A DNA stretch of 64,000 bases from CAWCUU01 sp963798855 (GCA_963798855.1 CAWCUU010000003.1:372001-436000), one strand, 5' to 3'; shown: positions 51,232 to 60,872, counted from the stretch's first letter. Notes: generated by a model not told the origin, from the letters alone. A program made the numbers and translations.

Positions 51232-52302
51232 ATGCCGGAACGAGCCGGTGATAACGACGCCCGTGAGAGGGCGCAAGACGCGAACGCGGACGGTGAGCGT
51301 GAGGCGACACGCGCACCCGAGCCGCCTCCGCGCGTGCGCAGGCATCGGCCGGTGCCGTTCCTGTGGTTCCTCGGCTATTACGCCGTGATCATCGGCGTCG
51401 GTGCGCTTCTGGTCGCGCGTGTGCCGCTGGCGAAGCGTGCGTTCGCGGCTCCTCTCAACCTGCCCGCGGACATGACGCTCGGCCGGAAGAGCGCGACGCA
51501 AGCGCTCGAATCGAGCCCCGAGCTCATCATGGCGGAAGGGTGGGAGCGAGGGGCGGTCACGGGGCTGACGATCCTGGGTGCGCTGGCGATGGTCCTGCCG
51601 GTCGCGTGGGTCTACATGTTCACTCGCCGGCTCAGCTACGACCCATCGCTGGTGCAATCCGTGGTGGTGCTGCCACTCGTGGTGTCCGGGATCACGGTCG
51701 TGGTGAAGAACAGCCTGGCAATGGCGTTCGCGCTGGCGGGAATCGTGGCGGGCGTGCGCTTCCGGCAGGCGCTGAAGGACCCGAAGGACGCCGCCTACAT
51801 CCTTCTCGCCCTCGGCATCGGCCTGGCCGCCGGCGTGCAGGCGATGGACATCGCCGTCGTGATGTCGCTCGGCTTCAACGTGGTCGTGCTGATGCTCTGG
51901 AAGTACGACCTCGGCGCGATCTACTCTGGCGGCGGCCGGCGAGGCCTGCTCGCGATGGGCAACACGTCCCTGCTGCAGATGCGCTCGGCGCGGCAGCGAA
52001 ACCGACTGCGGCGCCGGATGAAGAAGGAGTCGGAGGGCATGAAGACGGACGGCGTGCTCGTCGTCCACGCGAGCGATCCGGCCGCGGCGCGACGAGCGGT
52101 CGAAGTCGCGCTGACCGGTGTGGCGAAGGAATGGCGCGTGATCGGGCCGGAGTCCAGGCGCGACGGCGTCGCGACTCTGAACGTTCTCGTCCGCATGAAG
52201 AAGAAGGGCGACCCGGTCAAGCTCCTCGGCGAGTTGGAGGAGCGGTGGTCCGGTCACGTGAACGCCGCCGAGTACGTTCCGTTCAAGACGGAGAAGTCAT
52301 GA
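51232..52302 (+). CDS. DUF4956 membrane protein
   Basis: 356 residues; ATG preceded by AGAGGAG. A charged N-terminal tail (about 40) precedes TM segments PFLWFLGYYAVIIGVGALLV, VTGLTILGALAMVLPVAWVY, VQSVVVLPLVVSGITVVVKN and ILLALGIGLAAGVQAMDIAV, then a cytoplasmic domain ending AAEYVPFKTEKS. The segment NSLAMAFALAGIVAGVRFRQ with LKDPKDAAYILLALGIGLAAG is diagnostic for DUF4956. In other bacteria DUF4956 genes sit beside VTC-type polyphosphate polymerase and CotH-kinase genes. Here the stop overlaps the next start (ATGA). An isolated TTGACA at 51138 is a possible -35. Confidence 0.88.
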   Translation: MPERAGDNDARERAQDANADGEREATRAPEPPPRVRRHRPVPFLWFLGYYAVIIGVGALLVARVPLAKRAFAAPLNLPADMTLGRKSATQALESSPELIMAEGWERGAVTGLTILGALAMVLPVAWVYMFTRRLSYDPSLVQSVVVLPLVVSGITVVVKNSLAMAFALAGIVAGVRFRQALKDPKDAAYILLALGIGLAAGVQAMDIAVVMSLGFNVVVLMLWKYDLGAIYSGGGRRGLLAMGNTSLLQMRSARQRNRLRRRMKKESEGMKTDGVLVVHASDPAAARRAVEVALTGVAKEWRVIGPESRRDGVATLNVLVRMKKKGDPVKLLGELEERWSGHVNAAEYVPFKTEKS

Positions 52303-55022
52303 CGAATAGAGTGATCCTGCCTGGGCTGCTGACCGTATCCGCGCTGGCGTTCGCCGGCGTGCCGACGCGGGCGTTGGCACAGCAGCCCGCGAGCCGTCGT
52401 GCCGTCCAGACGGCCGACACGGTGGTCGTCGAGGCGGGCCCCGAGTACGCGGCCGGCGCGCTGCACAAGCTGCTGCTCGGACAGCACTATCGCGACCTGT
52501 GGACGACACCGATCCGGGTGCCCGTCCTGGACCTCGGTCGCTTCGCGGGCGGACTGGAGCCGGAGGAGGAGGGCGGAAACCAGACGCGCACGCTGCACAT
52601 GAAGGGAGCGGACGGCCGCGAGTACATCTTCCGGTCGATCCACAAGGACGCGCAGAACGCCCTCCCACACGACGCCCGACACTCGCCGGTCGGGCGGGTC
52701 GCGGAGGACCAGGTCAGCTCGCTGCACCCGGCCGCGACGCTGATGGTGCCGCCGCTGTTAGAGGCCGCAGACCTCCTCTATGCTCGGCCGCAACTCGTGG
52801 TCATGCCCGATGATCCCCGCCTGGGCCGTTTCCACGACCGCTTCGCCGGTCTGCTCGGCGAGATCGAGGTGATGCCGAACGAGGGCAAGGACGACACCCG
52901 CGGCTTCGCCGGCTCGAGCAAGGTGGTCAAGACGTTCACGCTTTACGACGACCTCGAGGAGAGCGCTTCCGACCGGGTGGACGAGGGGGAATACGCGAGG
53001 GCGAGGCTCATCGACTTCCTGATCGGCGACCCGGACCGCGGCACGGACCAGTGGCGCTGGGCACGCTTCGACGAGGGCGATGAGCACGTGTGGCGCCCGA
53101 TCCCGCGCGACCGCGACTGGGCCTTCGTCGACGCCGACGGCGCGCTGCTTCCGCTCACGCGCATGTTCTACGTGAAGCTCGTCGGCTTCGGCCACGACTA
53201 CCCGCCGATTTCCGCGCTGACGTTCAGCTCGCACGACGTCGATCGACGGCTGCTGACCCGACTCGACCGCGCCGCTTGGGACTCCATCACCGCGGCGCTC
53301 CAGGCGCGCCTCACCGACGACGTGCTCCGCGAGGTCGTCGATGCCATGCCCGCGCCCTACGCCGAGAAGAGCGGCGCCATGATCTTCGAGCGGCTGCGCG
53401 ATCGGCGTGAGCGCATGCCCGAGGTGGTCGATGCGTTCTACGAGTGGCTCGCGGCCGACGTCGACGTTCGCGGCACGGACGAGCCGGAGATCGCCGAGCT
53501 GGAGCGCCTCTCCGACGGCCGGCTGGACGTGCGCATCCGCACCGTCGCGGGGGCCGTCGCGGCCGGAGACGATGGCGGCAGCGACGACGGCCGGGCCGCC
53601 AGCGCCGAGCACACGTACTACCACCGCGTATTCCTCCCCGACGAGACGGAAGAGGTGCGCGTCTACCTGCGGGGCGGCGATGACCGCGCCGTGGTGCGCG
53701 GCCCTTCGGATCGGATCACGATCCGCCTCATCGGCGGCGGCGGCGACGACGTGCTCGTGGACTCGTCGGGCGCCGGCGACGTCCACCTCTACGACGCGAA
53801 GGACGGCCACCGCTTCGTCACCACGCCGCGGACGCACACCGACACGCGCGACTGGAAGACCGTGACGCCGCCGGAGGGCATTCGCGCCGGATCGGGATGG
53901 GCTCCCGACTATGGCGAGGGGCTCGGTGTCGGGGGCGCGCTGGACTACCGGGAGGGCTCCGGCTTCATACTGGGCGCGGGACCGGTGTACACCGCACACG
54001 GGTTCAGGCGCTACCCGTACGCTTCCCGTGCCGCGCTGAAAGTACTGTACGCCCCGGGCTCCGGTCGGGCGGCGCTCGATCTGCGGGCGGATCGCCGGCT
54101 CGAGAACTCACCGCTCGAGCTGGCCGTGCACGCGCGCGCGTCGGCGCTCGAAGCGCTGCGCTTCTTCGGCTACGGCAACGACACGGACCGCGTGTCGAGC
54201 GACCTCTCGCTCGTGCGCTACCGTGAGCTGATGCTGGAGCCGGAGCTCGTCTGGCACATCGGCTGGCGGCGCGACATCGAGCCGCTCGCGCCTGCCACCG
54301 GAGAGATGAAGGCCAGCTTCGACTCCGCGCGGGCCGAGCAGCTGCGCGAGATCGGCCCTCCGGTCGGCGAGCTCGCGGTCGGCGCGATCGCGCGCTACAC
54401 GGATCCATCCTTCCCGCTCGGCGCTCCGTTGAGCCTGACGAGCCCTACGGGCCGCGACCCTTACGGCGAGGTCGGCGCGCAGATGCGCCTCGCCGTCGCC
54501 GCCACGGACGGGCACGCCGCGCCTCGCCGGGGCGCCAGGCTCAAGCTGAACGCGGCCGCTTTTCCGGCCGTCTGGGATGCGCCCGACGCCTATGGAATCG
54601 CGCGCGGAGAGGCCGCCGTATACGTGCCCCTACCCGCGTTGGATGGGCCGAGCCTCGCGTTGCGGGTGGGTGGCGCCCGCGCTTTCGGCAGCTTCCCCAT
54701 CGAGCACGCCGCCTATCTCGGTGGGCGATTCGACCTGCGCGGCTACGACTACGACCGTTTCGCCGGCGACGCCGCGGCCTACGGCACCGTGGAGCTCCGC
54801 GCACCAGTCGGCGAGATCACGCTGCTGACGCGCGGCGAGCTCGGAATCCTGGGCTTCACCGACGCCGGCCGCGTCTGGATGGACGGCAGCTCGCCCGACG
54901 GCTGGCACGCCGGGGGCGGCGTCGGCGCGTGGTTCGCCACGCTCAGGCACGTCGTGTACGGGGAATGGGCCCACAGCCCGGAGGGGTCGCAGGTCTACGT
55001 CGGAATGGGGCTGCCGTTCTGA
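52299..55022 (+). CDS. CotH-kinase-like domain fused to an Omp85-type outer-membrane barrel
   Basis: 907 residues with a signal peptide (ILPGLLTVSALAFAGVPTRALA). The N-terminal domain (about 60-400) has YIFRSIHKDAQNALPHDARH, RLIDFLIGDPDRGTDQWRWA and HVWRPIPRDRDWAFVDADG, which resembles CotH protein kinases (N-D-R region and IPWDxD motif). A beta-rich linker (EVRVYLRGGDDRAVVRGPSD) follows. The C-terminal third is a barrel: FDLRGYDYDRFAGDAAAYGT, ELRAPVGEITLLTRGELGIL and terminal GMGLPF are Omp85-like. The kinase half would be periplasmic or surface. Barrel call strong; kinase homology moderate. Overlaps both neighbours (ATGA; TGATG). Confidence 0.72.
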   Translation: MTNRVILPGLLTVSALAFAGVPTRALAQQPASRRAVQTADTVVVEAGPEYAAGALHKLLLGQHYRDLWTTPIRVPVLDLGRFAGGLEPEEEGGNQTRTLHMKGADGREYIFRSIHKDAQNALPHDARHSPVGRVAEDQVSSLHPAATLMVPPLLEAADLLYARPQLVVMPDDPRLGRFHDRFAGLLGEIEVMPNEGKDDTRGFAGSSKVVKTFTLYDDLEESASDRVDEGEYARARLIDFLIGDPDRGTDQWRWARFDEGDEHVWRPIPRDRDWAFVDADGALLPLTRMFYVKLVGFGHDYPPISALTFSSHDVDRRLLTRLDRAAWDSITAALQARLTDDVLREVVDAMPAPYAEKSGAMIFERLRDRRERMPEVVDAFYEWLAADVDVRGTDEPEIAELERLSDGRLDVRIRTVAGAVAAGDDGGSDDGRAASAEHTYYHRVFLPDETEEVRVYLRGGDDRAVVRGPSDRITIRLIGGGGDDVLVDSSGAGDVHLYDAKDGHRFVTTPRTHTDTRDWKTVTPPEGIRAGSGWAPDYGEGLGVGGALDYREGSGFILGAGPVYTAHGFRRYPYASRAALKVLYAPGSGRAALDLRADRRLENSPLELAVHARASALEALRFFGYGNDTDRVSSDLSLVRYRELMLEPELVWHIGWRRDIEPLAPATGEMKASFDSARAEQLREIGPPVGELAVGAIARYTDPSFPLGAPLSLTSPTGRDPYGEVGAQMRLAVAATDGHAAPRRGARLKLNAAAFPAVWDAPDAYGIARGEAAVYVPLPALDGPSLALRVGGARAFGSFPIEHAAYLGGRFDLRGYDYDRFAGDAAAYGTVELRAPVGEITLLTRGELGILGFTDAGRVWMDGSSPDGWHAGGGVGAWFATLRHVVYGEWAHSPEGSQVYVGMGLPF

Positions 55023-58000
55023 TGGCGTCCACCCCGGAGTCGAGACGAACGCTGCGATTCGAGGTCCCCGACCGGGACACGCTCGAGCGACTGGTGGCGG
55101 GACCCCTGCCGGATGGAATCCGCGAAGAGGCGCTCCAGACGGAGTTCTACCGCGATCTCTATTACGACACCGCCGCCTCCGACCTGCGCGAAAAGGGAGC
55201 CACGGTGCGCGTACGGGTGCGCGCCGACGGCCGGGCCGAGCTTCACCTCGATGTCCTCGACCGTCGCGGCGAGGGCACGATCTCCCGGGAGCACGTCGAG
55301 GCGGAAGTCGACGACGCCGACGCCTCCGTCTTCACCGGGGATACCGAGCCCGCGCGCTGGCTACGCGCGCTGGTGGACCCCCAGCGTCTGCTCACGGCCT
55401 TCGAGCTCGAGACGCTGCGGCGGCGGCGTATTGCCCGGCACGAGCCGTCCGGTCAGACGCTCGAGATGTGCTGTGACCTGGTGACCGTGCGGCGCGGCGG
55501 GATCAGTAGCGAGCTCCTCGAGCTGGAGCTCGTGTTGCCGCCCGAAGGTACCGAGCTGGACCGGCTGCCGAGCGTGCTCGAGGCCGAGCACGACATCGCG
55601 CCGACACTCGCCGACACCGCGGGCCGCGCTCGGGAGCTCCTCGAGGACGCGGAGATCGACGCGCTGCAGCACGAGCTGCGCTCGGCACGCGTGGCGGCGG
55701 TGATCGCCTTGCACGGCCGTCGCATCGCGCTGCTTCGCGAGGATGGATCGCTGCTCGTGCCATCCGCCGTCGGCTCCGGTCCGGAAGCGTGCCGGCGGGC
55801 GCTGCGCAAGACGTTCGGCCGCGCGCAGGGTCGGATCCGCGTGCTCGGCACATCCGAGGGGCACGGCGGCCGCGCGGCCCTCGAGGTGTGGCTCGCGGAA
55901 GGGATCGCGCTGGATGACGACGAGGCCCAGGAGATCACCTGGCTCTCTCTCGAGGAGGTGCTGGACGATGCCGGCTCACCGGCTCTGCGCGACAGTCGAA
56001 CGCTCGCCGCGCTGCACGTGGTGGCGCGCTCCGGTCTCGCCAGCTATGCGCCGGCCACGTGGGCGGCCGATGTCGCGGAGGAGCCGGCGCACCGGCGGCG
56101 CGCGCCGCTCGAGCTCGTGCTGCGCGGCCTCCGCTCGGGCGACGACAGCGAAGAGCCGCGGCCGGGCGAGGTCTCTGCCGAGCAGCTGCTGAATCCCGAG
56201 ATCAGCCGGCTGTCCTTCGACGAGCGGATCCTCGCGATCGCCGAGGATTCCGCGGTACCGCTGCTCGAGCGGGTCCGCTTTCTCAGCATGTTCGGCACAC
56301 GCCGCGACGACTTCTTCATGACCCGCGTCGCCCGCTTCAAGGACGAGGTGGCGCGCGGCAAGAACCTCAAGTCCATCGACGGCCTTTCCCCCGCCGAACA
56401 GCTCGACCTCATCGCGATCCGCGCGCACCCGATGACGAGGAGGGCCTATCGGCTGCTGCGCGAGCGCCTGCTCCCCGACCTCGACGAGCACGACATCCGT
56501 ATCCTGAGCTGGGGCGAGTTGCAGGAGAGGGAGCGGGAGGCGGTGCGGCAGACCTACGCGGAGCCGCTCGAGGCGTTGATCACGCCGCTCGCGGCGGATC
56601 CGACGCACCCGTTCCCCCACGTGCGCAACCTCCGCCCGGCGCTCGCCGCGTTGGTCCGCATCCCGGGCACGCCGACGGAGCACTTCATCGCCATCGAGCT
56701 GCCGGGCGACCTGCCGCGCTTCGTCCCGCTGCCCGGCGGCCTCCGCTTCGTGCCGCTCGAGGACGTGCTGCAGGCGCGGCTTCCCGAGCTGTATCCGGGT
56801 CTCGAGATCGTGCGCGCGCACACCTTCCGCGTGACCCGCAGCGCCAAGATCCGCTTCCAGGACGATCCGACGGACATGCGCCAGGCGGTGGCGGAGGAGG
56901 TGAGCCGGCGGCCGTTCCAGGAAGTCGTCCGTCTCGAAGTGGATGAGTCGATGCCGCCCGAGATGCGCAGGCACCTGCTGCGGGAGCTGCAGTTCGAGAA
57001 CGAGCAGCAGCGCAGCACCCTCGGCGAGCAGGACGTCTACCCCGTGGACTGGCTCGTCGATCTCGCCGCCCTCGAGGAGATCGCCGAGCTGGACCGCCCG
57101 GAGCTGAAGTACTCGCCGTTCGAGCGCGAGTGCCCGTTCGACGGCGCCGCATCGATCTTCGCGCTGCTGCGCGAGAGCGAGCGACTCGTGCACTTCCCGT
57201 ACGACAGCTTCGAGGAGACCGTCGGCCGCTTCCTCGCCGAGGCCGCCGAGGACGACGACGTCGTCGCGCTCAAGATCACGCTCTACCGGACCAGCCGGGA
57301 TTCCGCGCTGGTGGACACGCTGCGGCGCGCCCGCGCGAACGGGAAGGACACCGTCGCGCTCGTCGAGCTGAAGGCGAGCTTCGACGAGCGCCACAACATC
57401 GAGTGGGCGCGCGACCTCGAGGAGGCCGGGATCCGCGTCGTCTACAGCCCACCCCGGCTGAAGGTGCACGCCAAGATCGCGCTGGTCGTGCGCCGGGAGG
57501 ACGATGGGCTGCGCCGCTACATCTACATCGGCACGGGCAATCTGAACGCGACGACGGCGGCCTCGTACATCGACGTCGGCCTGCTCAGCGCCGATCCCGT
57601 CCTCGCGCAGGAGGTCAACGCGGTTTTCAACCTCCTGACCGGCTACTCCGCAGGCGTAGAGTGCCACCGGCTCCTCGTCGCACCCTTCAACATGCGACGC
57701 CGCTTCCTCCGCCTCATCGAGCGCGAGATCGCGCACGCCCGCGCCGGGCGCCGGGCCCACATCCGAGCGCAGCTCAACGGTCTCGCCGACCGGCGTCTCA
57801 TCGCGGCGCTCTACCGCGCCTCGAGGGCCGGCGTGCGCATCGAGATGATGGTCCGCGAGATCTGCGCATTGAGGCCCGGCGCCCCGGGCCTGTCGGAGAA
57901 CATCCGGGTCGTGAGTCTACTCGGGCGATTCCTGCAGCACGCGCGCATCTTCCACTTCGAGAACGGCGGCCGCGCCGAGTACTACGTCGGCTCGGCCGAC

Positions 58001-58222
58001 TGGAGACCGCGCAATCTCAGCGAGCGCGTCGAAGTGGCGACGCCCGTTCGCGACCCCGCACACCGAGCCCGCCTCGACAAGATCCTGGACGCGACGCTGA
58101 ACCACCCCGACGCGTGGGAACTCCAGCCGGACGGAAGCTTCCTGCGCGGTGGAGAGAAGCTGGCCAGCACCGCTCCGCTCCCCGACGACGACCTGCCCGC
58201 GAGGCAGGCGGTCGGCGATTGA
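55022..58222 (+). CDS. ppk1: CYTH / Nudix-like / polyphosphate kinase (PPK1) fusion
   Basis: 1066 residues, about 370 longer than ordinary PPK1. Residues about 8-220: CYTH (triphosphate tunnel) type, FYRDLYYDTAASDLREKGAT, VRVRVRADGRAELHLDV; its usual ExExK motif is degenerate. Residues about 225-345: Nudix-fold-like (AAVIALHGRRIALLREDGSL, EITWLSLEEVLDDA) but without the REUXEE box, so probably non-catalytic. From about 370: PPK1, with LLNPEISRLSFDERILAIAE, HFPYDSFEETVGRFL, SPPRLKVHAKIALVV (His816) and GRFLQHARIFHFE (His973), the two catalytic histidines, plus GTGNLNATTA. It makes polyphosphate from ATP. Starts in the stop of the barrel gene (TGATG). Confidence 0.9.
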   Translation: MASTPESRRTLRFEVPDRDTLERLVAGPLPDGIREEALQTEFYRDLYYDTAASDLREKGATVRVRVRADGRAELHLDVLDRRGEGTISREHVEAEVDDADASVFTGDTEPARWLRALVDPQRLLTAFELETLRRRRIARHEPSGQTLEMCCDLVTVRRGGISSELLELELVLPPEGTELDRLPSVLEAEHDIAPTLADTAGRARELLEDAEIDALQHELRSARVAAVIALHGRRIALLREDGSLLVPSAVGSGPEACRRALRKTFGRAQGRIRVLGTSEGHGGRAALEVWLAEGIALDDDEAQEITWLSLEEVLDDAGSPALRDSRTLAALHVVARSGLASYAPATWAADVAEEPAHRRRAPLELVLRGLRSGDDSEEPRPGEVSAEQLLNPEISRLSFDERILAIAEDSAVPLLERVRFLSMFGTRRDDFFMTRVARFKDEVARGKNLKSIDGLSPAEQLDLIAIRAHPMTRRAYRLLRERLLPDLDEHDIRILSWGELQEREREAVRQTYAEPLEALITPLAADPTHPFPHVRNLRPALAALVRIPGTPTEHFIAIELPGDLPRFVPLPGGLRFVPLEDVLQARLPELYPGLEIVRAHTFRVTRSAKIRFQDDPTDMRQAVAEEVSRRPFQEVVRLEVDESMPPEMRRHLLRELQFENEQQRSTLGEQDVYPVDWLVDLAALEEIAELDRPELKYSPFERECPFDGAASIFALLRESERLVHFPYDSFEETVGRFLAEAAEDDDVVALKITLYRTSRDSALVDTLRRARANGKDTVALVELKASFDERHNIEWARDLEEAGIRVVYSPPRLKVHAKIALVVRREDDGLRRYIYIGTGNLNATTAASYIDVGLLSADPVLAQEVNAVFNLLTGYSAGVECHRLLVAPFNMRRRFLRLIEREIAHARAGRRAHIRAQLNGLADRRLIAALYRASRAGVRIEMMVREICALRPGAPGLSENIRVVSLLGRFLQHARIFHFENGGRAEYYVGSADWRPRNLSERVEVATPVRDPAHRARLDKILDATLNHPDAWELQPDGSFLRGGEKLASTAPLPDDDLPARQAVGD

Positions 58223-58239
58223 GCGTTCGGACGGCTCGC

Positions 58240-58608
58240 TCACGCGGGGTCGGGACCCGATCCTTCCCGGTAGACGCGGATGTGGGAGGCGATGCCCGCG
58301 TCCACGGCGAACTCGGCGTGGCCGAGCCGGAACACGAACGCCGGATAGCGCTGCACGAGGCGCAGCTCGATACCGGGGAGCACGCCCATCGCGAGCAGCT
58401 TGCGCCCTTCGCGGCTGGCCGGTGCCTGCAGGCAGGAGACGGTCCCCGACTCACCCTCGCGCAGCTCGGTGAGGGCGAGCGACTCGCAGTCGAGGGACGC
58501 GCACCGATCCCGCTCCGGCACGGGTGCGCCGGCGACGCAACTCGTCCGCCAGCTCGCCCCCCCGAGCGAGCGCAGCCGCTTCAGGATCCGGTCCGTCAAC
58601 AGACTCAT
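58240..58608 (-). CDS. feoA: FeoA-type ferrous-iron transport accessory protein
   Basis: 122 residues from the ATG at 58608. The C-terminal 75 residues are a FeoA SH3-like domain (ALTELREGESGTVSCLQ, GRKLLAMGVLPGIELRLVQR, FRLGHAEFAVDAGIASHIRV). The N-terminal 45 (with two Cys) is an extension not usual for FeoA. Its start overlaps the zinc-ribbon gene stop (ATGA). Last gene of the radical SAM-feoB-zinc ribbon-feoA unit. Confidence 0.88.
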   Translation of the reverse strand: MSLLTDRILKRLRSLGGASWRTSCVAGAPVPERDRCASLDCESLALTELREGESGTVSCLQAPASREGRKLLAMGVLPGIELRLVQRYPAFVFRLGHAEFAVDAGIASHIRVYREGSGPDPA

Positions 58609-58844
58609 GGTCGCCCTTCCATGTAATCGCCCGCCGCGGCCGCAGTCGAACGGGCGGGGTCCCGGTCGAAACGCCGCTTCAAGCGCGTCAACCACGCCGG
58701 CGCGACGGGGTTCTCGTAGCCGCAGTGGGGGCAGCGCCGGAAGTGGCAGGCGCGGCTGAGCGGGCAGCCGGCACAGGTCGGCTGCCCTCGATCCTCGACG
58801 AAGTCCTCGCCGCAGAAGCCGCAGGTCACCCGATCCGTCACCAT
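58605..58844 (-). CDS. Small zinc-ribbon protein between feoB and feoA
   Basis: 79 residues. CGFCGEDFV, CAGCPLSRACHFRRC and CPHCGYENP give many cysteines, two of them in CPxCG zinc-ribbon style. The ATG at 58844 lies within the feoB end (feoB stop 58838-58840) and its stop overlaps feoA. Not FeoC by sequence. The wedged position argues for a role in the Feo system. Confidence 0.75.
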   Translation of the reverse strand: MVTDRVTCGFCGEDFVEDRGQPTCAGCPLSRACHFRRCPHCGYENPVAPAWLTRLKRRFDRDPARSTAAAAGDYMEGRP

Positions 58845-60859
58845 CCGAGCGTCCTCAGCAGCAGGTTCAGCGCGAAGCCGACGCCGAACGCGAACGGCGT
58901 GATGAACACGACCATACCGGCCGCGCTCTTCCAGCCGCGCTCGCGCACCATCATCAGGAACTGCGCGATGCAGGGCACGAACAGCGTCAGCGTCACCGCA
59001 GCGACCGTCAGCTGTGCGACGCTGAGCAGGCCGTGGCGCTGCAGCTCGAAGAGCCCGGCCGCACCGTAATCGCGACGGAAGAAGCCGAACAGGAAGACGG
59101 ACGCGGTCTGGGCGGGCAGTCCGAGCAGCCGCACGACCGGCGTGAGGCCGCGCACGGCGGCGCTCAGCATGCCGGTCAGATCGCCGATCCAGAGGAGCAC
59201 GCTCGCGAACAGGAAGAGCGGCAGCACCTCGGCGAAGTACCAGTGCATGCGCGTGTACGTCTTCATCAGCACGTTGCCGAGCCGCGGCACGCGGAGCGGC
59301 GGCAGCTCCATGTGGAAGTGCGGCGCTTCGCCGGGCATCACCCGCGCGGTGAGCGCCCCCACGAGCAGGAAGCTGCCGAGCAGCGCGATGCTCCATACGC
59401 CGAGCGCCGCGGGCTGGCCGGCGAGCACGGCGAGAATGACACCGAGCTGCGCCGAGCATGGCACGGCGAGCGCGAGCAGCATCGTGGCCAGCACCCGCTC
59501 CCGCTTCGTTTCCAGCGTTCGCGTCACCATCGTGGCCATGGTGTCGCACGCGAAGCCGAGCACCATCGGGATCACGGCCCGGCCGGAGAGCCCGATGCGC
59601 TTGAAGGCGCGATCGACGAGGAGAGCGAGACGCGGGAAATAGCCGGAGTCCTCGAGCACCGAGAAGAAGAGGAAGAACGTGCCGACCACCGGCAGGATGA
59701 TCGCGACCGCGTAACGCAGGCCGAGCGTGAGAATTCCGTAGTCGCCGACGAACAGGGCGCGGCCGGCGGCCGAGGGCACGAGTGCGAACGCGCGCTCGAG
59801 GAACGGATTGATGTGACGCTCGAAGAGCGAGCCCTCGATCAAGTCCACGAGCGTTCCGGCACCGAACTGACCGACGAACTTGTAGAGGCCGACGTACAGC
59901 ACGAGCAGCAGGACCGGCAGCCCGGTCAACGGCCGTGCGAGCATCCGGCCGAGCGCGTCACGCGCCGCGTGGCTGCGCCGCCCGCCGGATGTGACGCCGC
60001 GTAGCAGAGCCTCTGCGGTGCGCTGCCTCTCGAACGCGAGTCGGTACACCGCCGGGCCGTCCAGCGCGGCGAGAACCTCCTCGACGGCGAGGAGGGCCTC
60101 CGCCCCGCCGTCCGGCTCAACCGACCTGATCATCTCCGCGACCGTCGCGTCACGCTGCAGAGCGAGCGCTGCGATCGACCGACGGTCCACCGGATACTCG
60201 CCCCGGAGCCGACCGCTCATCGTAGCGAGCGCCTCACCAATGCCGTTCGCGTACGGTGGCGGGTTCGGTGACTGCCCACCGCGCGCGTTCCGCAGCGCCT
60301 CCTCGAGCCGGGGGAGCCCTCGGCCCGTTACGGCAACGATCGGGACGACCGGCACGCCGAGCCGGTTGCCGAGCAGCACATCGTCGATCTCGATGCCGAG
60401 GCGCTCCGCCTCGTCCATCATGTTCAGAGCGAGGACGAGCGGGCGGCCGAGCTCAGCGAGCTGCAGCGTGAGCGGGAGCATGCGCGCCACACTCTTGGCA
60501 TCCACCACGTGCAGTAGCACGTCCGCCTCGCCCGTCAGCACCATCCGCTGCGCAACGCGCTCCTCTTCACTCGTCGCCAGCAGGGAGTACATGCCGGGCG
60601 TGTCGACCACCTCCACGGTGATCCCGCCGACGCGACCCGCGGCGCGCGTCACCTCCACCGAGGTTCCGGGGAAGTTCGAGACCGTTACGTAGGAGGAGGT
60701 CAGGCGATTGAACAGCGCGCTCTTGCCCACGTTCGGCGAGCCTACCAGCGCGATGCGGAACGCAGCCGATGACGGCTGCGCCCGCGACGGCGCATGGCAG
60801 CCGACGGGCGTGGAGACGGCCGCCGACTTCCGGCTTCGAGCGGAGAGCACGCGGCTCAT
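58838..60859 (-). CDS. feoB: FeoB ferrous-iron transporter
   Basis: 673 residues from the ATG at 60859. N-terminal G-domain: P-loop GSPNVGKS (40-47), G3 DTPGMYSL and NMMDEAE (G4 variant). The C-terminal permease half has two Gate motifs (PMVLGFACDTMATMVTRTLE, VPCSAQLGVILAVLAGQ) and final helices (GMVVFITPFAFGVGFALNLL). Imports Fe2+. The radical SAM gene ends 13 bases upstream, so they are likely one transcript. Confidence 0.95.
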   Translation of the reverse strand: MSRVLSARSRKSAAVSTPVGCHAPSRAQPSSAAFRIALVGSPNVGKSALFNRLTSSYVTVSNFPGTSVEVTRAAGRVGGITVEVVDTPGMYSLLATSEEERVAQRMVLTGEADVLLHVVDAKSVARMLPLTLQLAELGRPLVLALNMMDEAERLGIEIDDVLLGNRLGVPVVPIVAVTGRGLPRLEEALRNARGGQSPNPPPYANGIGEALATMSGRLRGEYPVDRRSIAALALQRDATVAEMIRSVEPDGGAEALLAVEEVLAALDGPAVYRLAFERQRTAEALLRGVTSGGRRSHAARDALGRMLARPLTGLPVLLLVLYVGLYKFVGQFGAGTLVDLIEGSLFERHINPFLERAFALVPSAAGRALFVGDYGILTLGLRYAVAIILPVVGTFFLFFSVLEDSGYFPRLALLVDRAFKRIGLSGRAVIPMVLGFACDTMATMVTRTLETKRERVLATMLLALAVPCSAQLGVILAVLAGQPAALGVWSIALLGSFLLVGALTARVMPGEAPHFHMELPPLRVPRLGNVLMKTYTRMHWYFAEVLPLFLFASVLLWIGDLTGMLSAAVRGLTPVVRLLGLPAQTASVFLFGFFRRDYGAAGLFELQRHGLLSVAQLTVAAVTLTLFVPCIAQFLMMVRERGWKSAAGMVVFITPFAFGVGFALNLLLRTLGW

Positions 60860-60872
60860 GGGTGGACCCCGC

